A stretch of DNA of 64,000 nucleotides from CBFIGX01 sp965662265 (lineage in GTDB: Bacteria; Bacteroidota; Bacteroidia; Flavobacteriales; UBA7430): the NCBI GenBank assembly GCA_965662265.1, contig CBFIGX010000005.1:1-64000 (forward strand). The letters are read 5' to 3'. Below, piece by piece: positions 16,592 through 25,995 of this stretch. Numbering within the stretch: position 1 is the first letter of the stretch; every line of letters begins with the position of its first letter. The translations under genes and the position numbers were made by a program. Below the pieces are notes generated by a model, which saw only the letters and a list, made by a program, of their open reading frames with translations, did no database searches and was not told the DNA's origin.

Positions 16592-19084
16592 CTAAAAGTA
16601 ACCACCATCCATATCATCGCCTCCCGATCCGCCGGAACGTCTTTTGTATGATTTAGACTTTAACTGCTCACCAAAATTAAAAGTTAAACTAAAAGTTAAG
16701 AATTGATTTTGTCTTCTAAACTCAAAGCTTCTGTCAAAGCCAGGTCCTGTTAAATCCATAGCATATCGTCTAGATTTAAATATGTCGCTGTACTTTATCG
16801 TTAGCTTACCACTCTCTTTTAATATTGAAGTGCTGTAAGCAATATCTGAACTAAACATAGTTTTCATGGTACCTTGACCAATATCTCTTCCTGGACTCAC
16901 CCATCCAGAAAGTTGAATTTTATGACCGTTCTTTTTGTAACCAAAGTTAAAACTAGACCAAGAACCCCATGTTTCATCATTGTATTCTGTGGTTAAGTTG
17001 GTTGCATCTACAAAGGACTTGTAAATATTGGTACTAAGCATAAAGTTAAAAGTAGGCGTAAGCTGCTTAGAGTACATCATTTCAAAGCCTAAATCGAAAG
17101 CTCCAGCCATATTTTCGTGAGTAGTAATACTTATATTATTAGAATCTACATAAGTGAACCTACTGTGCTTATTGGTAATGTCTTTTGCATACACAGATGT
17201 AGAGAAGGTGGTTCCTCGTCCAAATTTTTGGTAACCAATTTCGAAAGCCGAAACAAATTCGGGCATTAGATAAGGGTTACCAATCATTTTACTAGAAACT
17301 GACGAATATCTAGGGAACGGATTAAGCATTCCTGTTCGAGGCCTATTTACACGTCTTGAGTAGGATGCATTAAAGGAAGATGTTTCATCTAAGCTATAAT
17401 TTAAGTAAGCACTAGGGTAAACTTCTAAGTAGTCGTTATTGTATTGTCCTGCACCTACCAAGTTAGAGTTGGTATACATTTGTTCAGTTCGCAATCCGGC
17501 CTGGTAAGACCAAGAACCAAATGCTTTTGCGTATGTTAGGTATGTTGAATACACCTCATCACTGTAAATAAATTGATTTGAAATTAAGCTATCGTTTACC
17601 CATGCCTCCAGGTTCACATCATAGTAACTACCATTTTGAGATTCATCAAATTCTCTTTTTCTAGCACTCACACCCCATTCGAACTTACCGGCTTGTTCGG
17701 TACCATAGGCGAAATCTACTTTAGTTTCAAACTGGTTGTTGTTTCTTTTGTTGTCTATAATAGAATCTCTTGAAGCTAACAATCGGTTATAGGTGTTATT
17801 TTTATCGCGCACATTTCTAGATTTATTTAAGACAAAGTCCATATTTACCTCATTTTTAAACTTGTGCTTACCGGATAAGTCAACATTCCAATTAGTTTGA
17901 TCTGTAATGGATTTGGTATACATAGAATCTATAAGCAGTGTAGAATTCAATAAATCTGGGTCAGATGCGTCAGATAAAATATCGTAAGTGGTATTGTCTA
18001 TTGTATCATTATTTATATTATCACTAAGGGTATAGCTTGTCTGAAGACTAAAGGAGGTTCTATCATTTGGTGTATAATCGATTCCACCTTTAAAACTATG
18101 AGATTTTTTGGTCCCTAGTCCTGTTTTATTTTCTAGAATTCTAGAAATAGTATCTCCATTATATACATTCATTGTACTTTCATACTCAAATGTTCGAGGT
18201 CTATCCATAAAACTATAAGATCCAAAAAGGTTTAACTTATCTGACCGTCTATTTAATAATGCAGTAAAGTTGTTTTTTATAGGGTAAGCTACAGAAGTAA
18301 GTAACTGACCGTTTAAACCTGATTTCTTATTTTTCTTAAGAACAATATTGATGATACCTGCCATCCCTTCAGGGCTAAACTTGGCAGAGGGGTTTGTAAT
18401 GAGTTCTACATTTTCTATCATCGAAGCAGGCATCGTTTCGAGTAATTCAGAAGAACTTAGCATTGAGGGTTTACCATCTACATATAATCTTACTTGATCG
18501 GATCCTCGTAGGCTTACATTCCCGTCTACATCAACTTGTACAGAAGGGAGTTTTTCCATCAGCTCAATGGCTGTTCCGCCAGAACTTGTAATGTCTTGAG
18601 ATACATTAAAAATTTTCCTGTCGATACCTTGAACCACTAGTGCTTTTTCCTCTACGAGCTCCACCTCTTGAATTAGATCCGCAGATTTACTTAACCCTAC
18701 ATTACCTAGTGCATACACTAAACCGGCGTCGCTTCTGGAAAAATTTGATGTACCTGAAGTCATTTCGGCTCTGTTAGGAACTAACCTTAGGTTCCCTATA
18801 GACTTTGGCTCATAACCCATGTATTCTACCAATAGGGTATACGAATTCATGGCTATGTCTGAAATAGAAAACTCACCTATTTCGTTACAAATACCGCCAG
18901 TAATCAATTGATTTGTTTCTTGGTGAAGAAAGCTAACCGTTGCGAAAGGCAAGTACTGACCTGTTATAGAATCTACAACTTCACCTGTTACAGTTAAAGT
19001 TGGCTTTTGGTCTCCAGCTCCTCTCCTAGCTTGTGCTAGTAACGCATGAGGAATGATTAACAATAAGAATACGTATTTTTTCAT
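16592..19084 (-). CDS. Outer-membrane beta-barrel family protein with carboxypeptidase-like domain
   Basis: I place the start at the ATG 19084 because it begins a good signal peptide (MKKYVFLLLIIPHALLAQ); the longer frame adds 18 unconvincing residues. The 830-residue protein has a carboxypeptidase-like domain (about 30-105), a plug-like segment (SSGGTAIELMEKLPSVQVDVDG, LRGSDQVRLYVDGKPSML, ELITNPSAKFSPEGMAGIIN) and a large barrel of the OMP_b-brl_3 type. The C-terminus is unusual for a barrel because it ends in a Gly/Asp-rich tail (GGSGGDDMDGGYF) after the last strand. Members of this family are common in Bacteroidota and their substrates are mostly unknown. Whether it uses TonB is not evident. 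Confidence 0.85.
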   Translation of the reverse strand: MKKYVFLLLIIPHALLAQARRGAGDQKPTLTVTGEVVDSITGQYLPFATVSFLHQETNQLITGGICNEIGEFSISDIAMNSYTLLVEYMGYEPKSIGNLRLVPNRAEMTSGTSNFSRSDAGLVYALGNVGLSKSADLIQEVELVEEKALVVQGIDRKIFNVSQDITSSGGTAIELMEKLPSVQVDVDGNVSLRGSDQVRLYVDGKPSMLSSSELLETMPASMIENVELITNPSAKFSPEGMAGIINIVLKKNKKSGLNGQLLTSVAYPIKNNFTALLNRRSDKLNLFGSYSFMDRPRTFEYESTMNVYNGDTISRILENKTGLGTKKSHSFKGGIDYTPNDRTSFSLQTSYTLSDNINNDTIDNTTYDILSDASDPDLLNSTLLIDSMYTKSITDQTNWNVDLSGKHKFKNEVNMDFVLNKSRNVRDKNNTYNRLLASRDSIIDNKRNNNQFETKVDFAYGTEQAGKFEWGVSARKREFDESQNGSYYDVNLEAWVNDSLISNQFIYSDEVYSTYLTYAKAFGSWSYQAGLRTEQMYTNSNLVGAGQYNNDYLEVYPSAYLNYSLDETSSFNASYSRRVNRPRTGMLNPFPRYSSVSSKMIGNPYLMPEFVSAFEIGYQKFGRGTTFSTSVYAKDITNKHSRFTYVDSNNISITTHENMAGAFDLGFEMMYSKQLTPTFNFMLSTNIYKSFVDATNLTTEYNDETWGSWSSFNFGYKKNGHKIQLSGWVSPGRDIGQGTMKTMFSSDIAYSTSILKESGKLTIKYSDIFKSRRYAMDLTGPGFDRSFEFRRQNQFLTFSLTFNFGEQLKSKSYKRRSGGSGGDDMDGGYF

Positions 19085-19100
19085 GAAATAATCTTTTGCA

Positions 19101-19127
19101 CAAAAATAATCAATAAATATTATACAA
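19101..19127 (-). promoter_or_regulatory. Candidate promoter of the barrel gene at 19084
   Basis: On the minus strand TATTTTTG (19101-19108) lies 17 bases before the ATG, with TTG (19125-19127) at a spacing of 16, one base short of the usual range. The very short leader it implies supports choosing the downstream ATG at 19084. Confidence 0.42.
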
Positions 19128-19234
19128 ACTTGACTCAAAGAGCTATTTGTTCTTTGTTTTCAACTTAAACTATAAATATGTTTACTTTAAATTTATTTAA
19201 CAACTATGCTGTATTTAATAAGTGGTTTATAATG

Positions 19235-19242
19235 TATATTTG
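19235..19242 (+). promoter_or_regulatory. Candidate -7 element of the 19286 operon
   Basis: TATATTTG matches TAnnTTTG, 43 bases before the GTG start at 19286. No TTG lies at the ideal upstream distance. It would drive the DUF2520, KdsC-like, UbiA and Maf genes. Confidence 0.42.
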
Positions 19243-19285
19243 CTAGTATTATGAGTTCTTAAGTTAAAACATTAATAATCACATA

Positions 19286-20062
19286 GTGAGTCAACTCCGA
19301 TTAAACATAGTTATTATTGGTTCCGGAAATGTGGCCTGGCACTTGAGTCGGGAACTCCAAAAGAAAGATCAAAAGATTATTCAGATATACAACAGATCTG
19401 TCGAGAATGCCCTAAGTTTATCTTCAATCCTACAATGTGACTTTACGACAAGGTATGATGAATTAAATAAAGACGCTGACTTATACATTTTAACAGTGAA
19501 AGATTCTGCAATTGATGAGGTGTCTAAAAAATTAATTACGAATAATAAGTTGGTTGTGCACACCTCCGGGGCCATAGAGCAAGATGTGATTCAACATGAG
19601 CGCAGGGGTGTTTTTTACCCGCTACAAACTTTTTCTAAAAAAAAGAAACTCAACTTCAAAAAAATACCATTTTGTATTGAAGCCTCAAAAAGTGAAGACT
19701 TTAACACACTTATGCGTTTAGCAACACTATTAAGTCCGATGGTATATAACATCAATTCTCACCAAAGAAAAATACTTCATGTAGCAGCAGTTTTTGCTTG
19801 TAATTTTGCAAACTATATGTATATGAGTGCAGATAAAATTTTACAAAAAGAAGATATACCACTAGATATTTTACACCCATTAATAAAAGAAACTGCTTCT
19901 AAAATAACCAAACATAAGCCCAAGGATGTGCAAACCGGTCCAGCTGTAAGAAATGATGAGTTTACCATAAAATCTCATCTAAATTATTTAAAGGGTAAAG
20001 AAAAAAGTGTTTACAAACAACTTACCAAAAACATTATTGAAGAAAATAAAGATGAACTATAA
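19286..20062 (+). CDS. Rossmann-fold and DUF2520 domain protein
   Basis: This cytosolic protein of 258 residues starts at GTG. The N-terminal NAD(P)-binding fold is shown by VIIGSGNVAWHLS (9-21) and LYILTVKDSAIDEV. The strand VVHTSGA and GVFYPLQTFSKKK lead into the all-helical C-terminal DUF2520 domain (about 130-258) with HVAAVFACNFANYM and GPAVRNDEFTIKSHL. This is the ketopantoate reductase/pyrroline-carboxylate reductase-like group often annotated as an F420- or NADP-dependent oxidoreductase; its substrate is not known. The KdsC-like gene starts inside its last codons (11-base overlap). GTG is the only start that includes the first strand. Confidence 0.85.
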   Translation: MSQLRLNIVIIGSGNVAWHLSRELQKKDQKIIQIYNRSVENALSLSSILQCDFTTRYDELNKDADLYILTVKDSAIDEVSKKLITNNKLVVHTSGAIEQDVIQHERRGVFYPLQTFSKKKKLNFKKIPFCIEASKSEDFNTLMRLATLLSPMVYNINSHQRKILHVAAVFACNFANYMYMSADKILQKEDIPLDILHPLIKETASKITKHKPKDVQTGPAVRNDEFTIKSHLNYLKGKEKSVYKQLTKNIIEENKDEL

Positions 20063-20573
20063 AACAAAGTTAACCCAAATAAAAGCTTTGGTCTTTGACT
20101 GTGACGGTGTGCTTACAGACGGTACCGTTACCCTTATGTCCAATGGGGAACAAATTCGAAAAATGCATACCCGAGACGGTTATGCACTTCAGCTTGCTGT
20201 AAAAAAAGGCTTTGTTGTGGCAGTAATTACTGGTGGTAGTTCTCAGTCAGTAAAAGATAGAATGACTCGCCTTGGGGTTCATGATGTTTATCTAGCTTGC
20301 CATGATAAAGTTTCTGCATTAAAGGAGTTAATGCATATGTATTCCCTTGATAAAAAAAATGTATTGTACATGGGGGATGATATGCCTGACTTCGATGTAA
20401 TGCAAGAAGTAGGATTAGCAACTTGCCCTGATAATGCTGCTGCTGAAATTAAAAAACTCTCTGCTTATATTTCACCTAAAAAAGGTGGTGAAGGTTGTGT
20501 AAGAGATGTGATTGAACAAACCATGAAAATTCAAGGTAAATGGATCATAGACTCAAAAACACCGTCTGTGTAA
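20052..20573 (+). CDS. KdsC-like HAD phosphatase
   Basis: This 173-residue HAD hydrolase of the KdsC type removes phosphate from 3-deoxy-D-manno-octulosonate 8-phosphate in lipopolysaccharide core synthesis (family knowledge). The nucleophile motif is FDCDGVLTDG with Asp16 and Asp18. TGGSS (motif II), the Lys in HDKVSALKEL (motif III) and MGDDMPDFDVM (motif IV) are all present, as is the C-terminal GGEGCVRDVIE. I use the ATG at 20052, within the end of the previous gene. An in-frame upstream ATG at 20007 would add 15 residues overlapping that gene. No kdsA or kdsB is in the window, so exact substrate assignment is by family. Confidence 0.9.
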   Translation: MNYKTKLTQIKALVFDCDGVLTDGTVTLMSNGEQIRKMHTRDGYALQLAVKKGFVVAVITGGSSQSVKDRMTRLGVHDVYLACHDKVSALKELMHMYSLDKKNVLYMGDDMPDFDVMQEVGLATCPDNAAAEIKKLSAYISPKKGGEGCVRDVIEQTMKIQGKWIIDSKTPSV

Positions 20574-20588
20574 CACACATCTGTTTCC

Positions 20589-21485
20589 ATGAAAAACTAC
20601 CTAAAACTCATTCGCATACAAAACCTTGTGGCTATGGTGCTTATACAATATCTTCTGCGCTACAGTTTTATTATTCCAAACTATAACAATTCTGACATTT
20701 TGGGGCATCTTGAGTTTGGCGTATTGGTTTTAAGTATGGTTTTAATTGCAGCAGGTGCGTATGTAATAAATGATTATTTCGACATACAAGTAGATACTCA
20801 AAACAAGGACAATAAAGTTATTGTTGGTAGATTTATTAAGCGAAGAGTGGCTTTGTTATTACATATTTTATTTACCAGTATTGGAGTAATTTTGGGCTTT
20901 TATATGGCCTATAAGGTAAACTTTCTCTATTTGGGTGGAATAATGGCTATTAGTGCATATTTATTATGGGACTACAGCCTTCGTTTAAAGCGTAAATTAT
21001 TTACTGGGAGTTTTATCGTGGCTACCTTATCTGCAATTTTTGTATTTTCTATAGCCTCATTTGAAGTTATACCTAAGCTTTACCATCCAGAAAGTTTAAG
21101 ACTTTTAGTGCGGCTTGGACTCTATTCTTTTTTTGCTTTTATGTGCAGTTTGATGCATGAGGTTATCAAAGATTTACGTGACCAACAGGGTGATTCCTTA
21201 TTTAAAATTAAAACACTAGTAACCACTTGGGGTATTCCCAAATCCAAAGAATTTGTTAAATGGCTTAGCGTACTTACCGCATTTATGGTTATTGCTCTCT
21301 CTGTTTATGAATTTAGCACAGATATTTACGCATTACTCTATGCCGTCATCTTCATCATAACACCTCTATTCATTATGAATATCTGGATATACCAAGCAAA
21401 AAATATAGACGATTTTACTCGCATTTCATCTCTCAATAAATTTATCATTTTAGCAGGTATACTCAGTTTATACTTTTTCATCTGA
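20589..21485 (+). CDS. UbiA-family prenyltransferase
   Basis: This inner-membrane protein of 298 residues has about eight or nine helices. The first Asp-rich motif is NDYFDIQVD (61-69) and the second is KDLRD (Asp195, Asp198); they bind the Mg-diphosphate of the prenyl donor. In Bacteroidota this type is usually annotated as geranylgeranylglycerol-phosphate geranylgeranyltransferase, but the acceptor here (quinone, haem or glycerol phosphate) cannot be read from sequence. It follows the KdsC-like gene by 15 bases and its stop shares a base with the Maf start (TGATG). Confidence 0.87.
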   Translation: MKNYLKLIRIQNLVAMVLIQYLLRYSFIIPNYNNSDILGHLEFGVLVLSMVLIAAGAYVINDYFDIQVDTQNKDNKVIVGRFIKRRVALLLHILFTSIGVILGFYMAYKVNFLYLGGIMAISAYLLWDYSLRLKRKLFTGSFIVATLSAIFVFSIASFEVIPKLYHPESLRLLVRLGLYSFFAFMCSLMHEVIKDLRDQQGDSLFKIKTLVTTWGIPKSKEFVKWLSVLTAFMVIALSVYEFSTDIYALLYAVIFIITPLFIMNIWIYQAKNIDDFTRISSLNKFIILAGILSLYFFI

Positions 21486-22051
21486 TGACTTACAAAATAA
21501 TTCTAGCATCACAGTCTTCGCGCAGAAAACAATTACTTAGTTTATTAGATATAGATTTTAGTGTTGAAGTAAGATCTGTTCCTGAAGTTTATCCTCAATC
21601 TATAGCATCCCAAGACGTTGCCGAATATATCGCTAAACTGAAGGCTAATGCATTTAATGATATAGAAAATGATAAGATTGTTATCACAGCTGATACTGTA
21701 GTATGTATTGATGGTAAGGTACTAGGGAAGCCAAAGAATGCCTCTAATGCTAAAGAGATGCTTCGTATGCTTTCTAATAAATCTCATAAGGTCATAACAG
21801 GTGTTTGCATCAAAACAAAACAGCAAGAAGTTTCATTTTCAGATACGACTACCGTATACTTCAAATCACTTTCTGATACAGAAATTAACTACTATATAAG
21901 TCGTTACAAGCCTTATGATAAGGCGGGATCATACGGTATACAAGAATGGATTGGAGCTATTGGTATTATTAAAATTGTTGGTTCTTATTATAATGTAGTT
22001 GGTTTACCCACAGAAAAGCTATCTACTGAACTCTCCAAAATAATTTACTAA
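21485..22051 (+). CDS. Maf-family nucleoside triphosphate pyrophosphatase
   Basis: This 188-residue cytosolic protein hydrolyses non-canonical or specific NTPs (dTTP, UTP or modified bases, depending on subgroup) to NMP and diphosphate. Hallmarks are ILASQSSRRKQLL (5-17), ADTVVCIDGKVLGKPKN, SHKVITGVCI, and PYDKAGSYGIQEWIGA. It starts one base inside the UbiA stop. Its stop overlaps the stop of the convergent pseudouridine synthase gene by three bases, so there is no room for a dedicated terminator. Confidence 0.93.
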   Translation: MTYKIILASQSSRRKQLLSLLDIDFSVEVRSVPEVYPQSIASQDVAEYIAKLKANAFNDIENDKIVITADTVVCIDGKVLGKPKNASNAKEMLRMLSNKSHKVITGVCIKTKQQEVSFSDTTTVYFKSLSDTEINYYISRYKPYDKAGSYGIQEWIGAIGIIKIVGSYYNVVGLPTEKLSTELSKIIY

Positions 22052-22626
22052 AAGAAGCTTTCTAGTTCTCTAACATCACCAGGCTTGAGGTCTCCAATTG
22101 TTAGTTTTCCTATTCTCACACGAATTAATCGTAAAGTAGGAAATCCAACCACATAGGTCATTTTACGGACTTGTCTAAACTTTCCTTCGGTAATAGTCAA
22201 TGATATCCATGATGTGGGCCCATGCCTATCATCTCGAATAGGTCGTGAACGCTCCGGAAATAAAGGTGTAGGAACTAGTCGACGCGCAAAAGCAGGTTGC
22301 GTTTTGTATGTTTCCTTGTTTACAGTTATTTCAACGCCATTATTTAATTGATCAATAGCACATTGTGAAATGACACCATCTAATTGAACATAGTACTCTT
22401 TTTCTACGGTCTTAGAACGAATTTGCGCACTCACTTTTCCATTTGTGGTTAGCAACAATAAACCTTCTGATTTTTCATCCAGTCTACCTATAGACATGGT
22501 ATTTTCAGGAAATGGATGAAATGAACCTAAAAACTTTTTTTTTCGCCCTTTTTGACGGCTTACAAATTGAGATACGTAACCATAGGGTTTGTATAACATA
22601 AAGTGACGATGAGATATTCGCTTCAC
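22048..22626 (-). CDS. RsuA/RluE-type rRNA pseudouridine synthase
   Basis: This 192-residue enzyme isomerises uridine to pseudouridine in rRNA. It lacks the N-terminal S4 domain and begins directly with the catalytic domain (HFMLYKPYGYVSQF), as RluE does. The catalytic motif is IGRLDEKSEGLLLLT with the nucleophile Asp. KEYYV, GKFRQVRKM and LIRVRIGKL complete the family set. The target (for example 23S U2457 as in RluE) is inferred from architecture. Its ATG overlaps the helicase stop by four bases (ATGA), so it is translationally coupled to a DEAD-box helicase, a pairing that fits ribosome assembly. Confidence 0.92.
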   Translation of the reverse strand: MKRISHRHFMLYKPYGYVSQFVSRQKGRKKKFLGSFHPFPENTMSIGRLDEKSEGLLLLTTNGKVSAQIRSKTVEKEYYVQLDGVISQCAIDQLNNGVEITVNKETYKTQPAFARRLVPTPLFPERSRPIRDDRHGPTSWISLTITEGKFRQVRKMTYVVGFPTLRLIRVRIGKLTIGDLKPGDVRELESFF

Positions 22627-23981
22627 TTTCTTCTTTTTTTAGACCTTCGATTTGCTATTATATCTCCTTTTGTTTGTGACTTTTTGTACTTTTTAGCTAG
22701 CTTAAATCTATAAGAACCTCCCTGATTTTTTTTCTTATTTTTTTCTTTTTTTTCATGAAATGCGTCATTGCGAATAATAACTTCGGTACTTCTATTTTTG
22801 CTGATTTTTGGCTTGTCCCGCTCTTCAGGGAGCAACTGATCTGAATCCTCTACAAGGTCAGGAATATCTAGTCGAGGTATCTTATAATTCATAAGTGACT
22901 CAATAGCTTCTTTTAATTCACTCTCTTTATCTGTATAGAATAATAGAGAATTACCTTTTTGTTTTGCTCTACCGGTTCTCCCTATACGATGCATATAATT
23001 TTCTGGAAATACAGGGACGTTAAAATTGATAACATGAGTTATTTTATCTAGATCTAAACCTCTAGCCATTACGTCTGTGGATACCATAACTCTATTTTCT
23101 GAGGCATCAAATTGTTTGATAGATCGAATCCTATAATTTTGGGATTTATTAGAGTGAATAACACAGATCTCTGAGCCAAAATGTGTTTCTAAAAATTCAA
23201 ATATTAAGTCTGCATGTTTCTTATTCTTAGCAAATACTATAACTTTAGAATAAGTCTCCTTATCTATTAAAATAACATTTAATAAATTAAGCTTTGTATA
23301 AAAGTTCTGTACTCTGAAACAGCTTTGGTTAATATTACTTAAAGGTGTTCCACTTACAGCAATAGCTATTTTTTTGGGATTTATAAAAAACGAATCTATT
23401 AGTGCATCTACCTCTTCTGTCATGGTAGCTGAAAACATAATGTTTTGTCTTCGCTCAGGTAAGATTGAAAAAATATTTTTGAGCTGAACTCTAAATCCTA
23501 AGTCTAGCATAACATCAACTTCATCAATCACTAGTTGCTTGATATCTTTTAATTTTAAGGCTCTACTGGCTGCTAAATCATAGAGTCTACCGGGGGTTGC
23601 CACAACAATATCAACACCAACAGAAAGTGCTTTTTTTTGTGTATTTATATTTGTTCCTCCATAAACCCCAATAATACGAAGTGATATGTACTCAGAAAAA
23701 TCATTTATTCTCTCAACTACTTGAAGAACAAGTTCTCTAGTTGGCACTAGTATTAAAACTCTTGGAGAATCTGTTTTTGAAAAGCGAAGCTCTTGTAAAA
23801 TAGGAAGTGTGTATGCTAGAGTCTTACCAGTACCTGTCTGGGCAATTCCTACAACATCAGCACCAGATCGAATTACTGAATAACTTTGATCTTGTATTGG
23901 TGTAGGCTTGATAAAACCCTTAGCGCTTAAGGCCTGCTTTAACTGTTTATTTATTCCTAATTCTTCAAACGAACTCATCAT
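22623..23981 (-). CDS. DEAD-box RNA helicase with DEVD motif II
   Basis: This 452-residue ATP-dependent RNA helicase is of the RhlE/DeaD type. Visible motifs are the Q motif (KPTPIQ), AQTGTGKT (47-54), PTRELVLQ, TPGRL, VIDEVDVMLD (motif II, 151-160), SAT (184-186), the C-terminal domain with VMVSTDVMARGLD and HRIGRTGRA. Motif II reads DEVD rather than DEAD; the catalytic Asp-Glu pair is intact. The tail from about 385 is very Lys/Arg-rich (KKEKNKKKNQGG, SKKRRK), suited to RNA binding. The start is one of two adjacent ATG codons. A well-spaced promoter lies just upstream, giving an unusually short leader. Ribosome assembly or cold adaptation is likely (inference). Confidence 0.93.
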   Translation of the reverse strand: MMSSFEELGINKQLKQALSAKGFIKPTPIQDQSYSVIRSGADVVGIAQTGTGKTLAYTLPILQELRFSKTDSPRVLILVPTRELVLQVVERINDFSEYISLRIIGVYGGTNINTQKKALSVGVDIVVATPGRLYDLAASRALKLKDIKQLVIDEVDVMLDLGFRVQLKNIFSILPERRQNIMFSATMTEEVDALIDSFFINPKKIAIAVSGTPLSNINQSCFRVQNFYTKLNLLNVILIDKETYSKVIVFAKNKKHADLIFEFLETHFGSEICVIHSNKSQNYRIRSIKQFDASENRVMVSTDVMARGLDLDKITHVINFNVPVFPENYMHRIGRTGRAKQKGNSLLFYTDKESELKEAIESLMNYKIPRLDIPDLVEDSDQLLPEERDKPKISKNRSTEVIIRNDAFHEKKEKNKKKNQGGSYRFKLAKKYKKSQTKGDIIANRRSKKRRK

Positions 23982-23991
23982 CGTGTTTTAA

Positions 23992-24019
23992 CAAAATTAA
24001 ATATAAAGAACCTAAACAA
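23992..24019 (-). promoter_or_regulatory. Promoter of the helicase-pseudouridine synthase operon
   Basis: On the minus strand TTG (24017-24019) is followed after 17 bases by TAATTTTG (23992-23999). This fits the Bacteroidota consensus. It lies only 10 bases before the first ATG, implying a nearly leaderless transcript. Confidence 0.5.
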
Positions 24020-24157
24020 GTTGATTCCATTAGAATTAGAAAAAAACGTAGACCTAATAAAAAATCTAAAGCAGTTTATTTAAACTAAACAAGAGCTTCT
24101 ACAAATACTCTGTTTAATTCTAAAAAGAATCAAAATTTATTAAGTAACTGGAAAATA

Positions 24158-25990
24158 TTACTTTGACTTGGTTGCCTTTTGCTGTTCTTTCATCATTTTC
24201 TCTAGTCGTGCTTGAAACTTTGACTTTCCTTTATTTGGGGTCGATTTTTTATTTTCTTCCAACTTTGCTAAAAGTGATGAATCGTCTGTCATAGAAGCAA
24301 TAATTTTTTGCTGACCAAAAGTGATTAGATTAGCTAAAAAGTAATAATAACTTAGTGCCGCAGCATAACTATTCATAACACCCAAGAAAATCACAGGCAT
24401 AAAATACATCATATATTTCATCTGGGGCATTTGAGCACTTGAACTCGACATGCTATTGCTAAATTTCATTTGAAGTATCGTAGTGACTGTCATTAGGAGA
24501 GTAAACAAACTAACATGGTCACCATAAAATGGAATACTAAATCCTAAATCTAAGATAGAGTCATATGTCGATAAATCAGTTGCCCACAAAAAGGACTTTT
24601 GACGCAGTTCTATTGAAGCAGGAAAAAATCTAAATAGAGCAAATAAAATTGGCATTTGAAATAACATTGGAATACAACCTCCTAGTGGATTAACACCAGT
24701 TTCTCTGTAAAGACTCATGGTTTCTTGCTGGGCTTTCATCTTATCGTCATGCCTGTCATTTATTGCATCAATTTGGGGCTTAAGGACTCTCATCTTAGCC
24801 ATAGACGTATATGACTTATAAGTAAATGGAAATAAAACCAGTTTTATTAATAATGCCATCAATAAAATAATCATTCCGTATCCTAGGCCCCAACTTTCAA
24901 ATGTATTGAATATGTTTATTACGATGTATTTGTTTATCCAGCCAATAATACTCCACCCTAGTGGGACCAACTCCTCTAATCCTATGTTGTAAGATTTTAA
25001 TGTTTTTACATGGTTAGGAATAAAATACCAAGCCATGTTATAAGATTGATTTCCTCCATTGTAATTTAATTCTGTTGTAGCAGAAAGAGTTTTAAGATAA
25101 TTCATTGATGCCGAAGCATCATCAGAGGTCAATAGTATTTCTTTATCTATGTTTTTTGTAGAAAGTACAGATGAGAAATATTGGGATTTAAATGCAATCC
25201 AATCTGTATTTATAACGCGTTCTGAAGATCTAGAACTAACAGATAAGTAATCAACTTCGTTATCCACAAAATAATAAGCAGAGGTATTCATAGCCTCATG
25301 ATCAACATTTTTCTCTTGGCTAGGAATATTCATTACCCATTCCAAATTCATAGGTGAGCCTGACTGTATAACATTGTCAAGACCTATGATATTGATAGAG
25401 TAATCAATCTTATATGAATTATCTTCTAAGGCATAAACATACTCTAAATATTTACCCTCTTCAACATTTAGTTTAAATGATATTATCTGTTTGTTGTCTT
25501 GTTGACGTTGAGTAACATCAAAAACAAAATCAGCACTATTTAAACGTCTATTTTGAGACCAAAATTTTAAATTGTAGTATGAGGAATCTTCACGAATTAA
25601 ATTTAATGGAAGTGAGTCATGGGTTTGATAATTCTTTAGAAAGGCGCTTGTAATTCTGGCTCCCTTTGCGTCAATATCAACTTTTAATAAATTATTTTCT
25701 AAAGAATATTTTTGATTGTCAGTAGCACTTGCAGCTTTTGCAAAAGCGCCATAAGCCTCATAAAGATCGGCATAAGCAACCGTATCTGATTGCTGGATGG
25801 TTGACACAGGAACTCCTTCAGGTTGAGAAGTTGTCTTATTATCTTTACTAGGAGAAACAACTTCTTGATTATTATCAATGTTTTCAAGTTCAACCTCCGC
25901 TTGGTTATTCATAAACCAAAATAAGATAACACCTATAAGAGCAAATCCTATAATAGAATTATAATCTGTTTTCTTTTGTTCTTGTAGCAT
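24158..25990 (-). CDS. yidC: Membrane protein insertase YidC
   Basis: This inner-membrane insertase (610 residues) integrates and folds membrane proteins, alone or with SecYEG. An N-terminal signal anchor (about 12-27) is followed by a large periplasmic beta-sandwich domain (about 60-340). The conserved five-helix core follows, with GYGMIILLMALLIKLVLFP (about 371-389), MAKMRVLKPQ, the NPLGGCIPMLFQMPILFAL segment, and a final Lys-rich cytosolic tail (KFQARLEKMMKEQQKATKSK). The hydrophilic groove Arg is consistent with the family. It starts five bases after pyrG, forming a pyrG-yidC operon commonly seen in Bacteroidota. Confidence 0.96.
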   Translation of the reverse strand: MLQEQKKTDYNSIIGFALIGVILFWFMNNQAEVELENIDNNQEVVSPSKDNKTTSQPEGVPVSTIQQSDTVAYADLYEAYGAFAKAASATDNQKYSLENNLLKVDIDAKGARITSAFLKNYQTHDSLPLNLIREDSSYYNLKFWSQNRRLNSADFVFDVTQRQQDNKQIISFKLNVEEGKYLEYVYALEDNSYKIDYSINIIGLDNVIQSGSPMNLEWVMNIPSQEKNVDHEAMNTSAYYFVDNEVDYLSVSSRSSERVINTDWIAFKSQYFSSVLSTKNIDKEILLTSDDASASMNYLKTLSATTELNYNGGNQSYNMAWYFIPNHVKTLKSYNIGLEELVPLGWSIIGWINKYIVINIFNTFESWGLGYGMIILLMALLIKLVLFPFTYKSYTSMAKMRVLKPQIDAINDRHDDKMKAQQETMSLYRETGVNPLGGCIPMLFQMPILFALFRFFPASIELRQKSFLWATDLSTYDSILDLGFSIPFYGDHVSLFTLLMTVTTILQMKFSNSMSSSSAQMPQMKYMMYFMPVIFLGVMNSYAAALSYYYFLANLITFGQQKIIASMTDDSSLLAKLEENKKSTPNKGKSKFQARLEKMMKEQQKATKSK

Positions 25991-25995
25991 ATAGC

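Noticed and set aside
19250..19261. Tiny leader peptide ATG AGT TCT TAA before the DUF2520 gene
   Set aside because: A three-codon frame has no independent support and no attenuator hairpin follows.
24060..24090. AGTTTA/TAAACT inverted repeat downstream of yidC as a terminator
   Set aside because: The loop is too short (two bases), the stem is all weak pairs apart from one, and no T-run follows on the minus strand.
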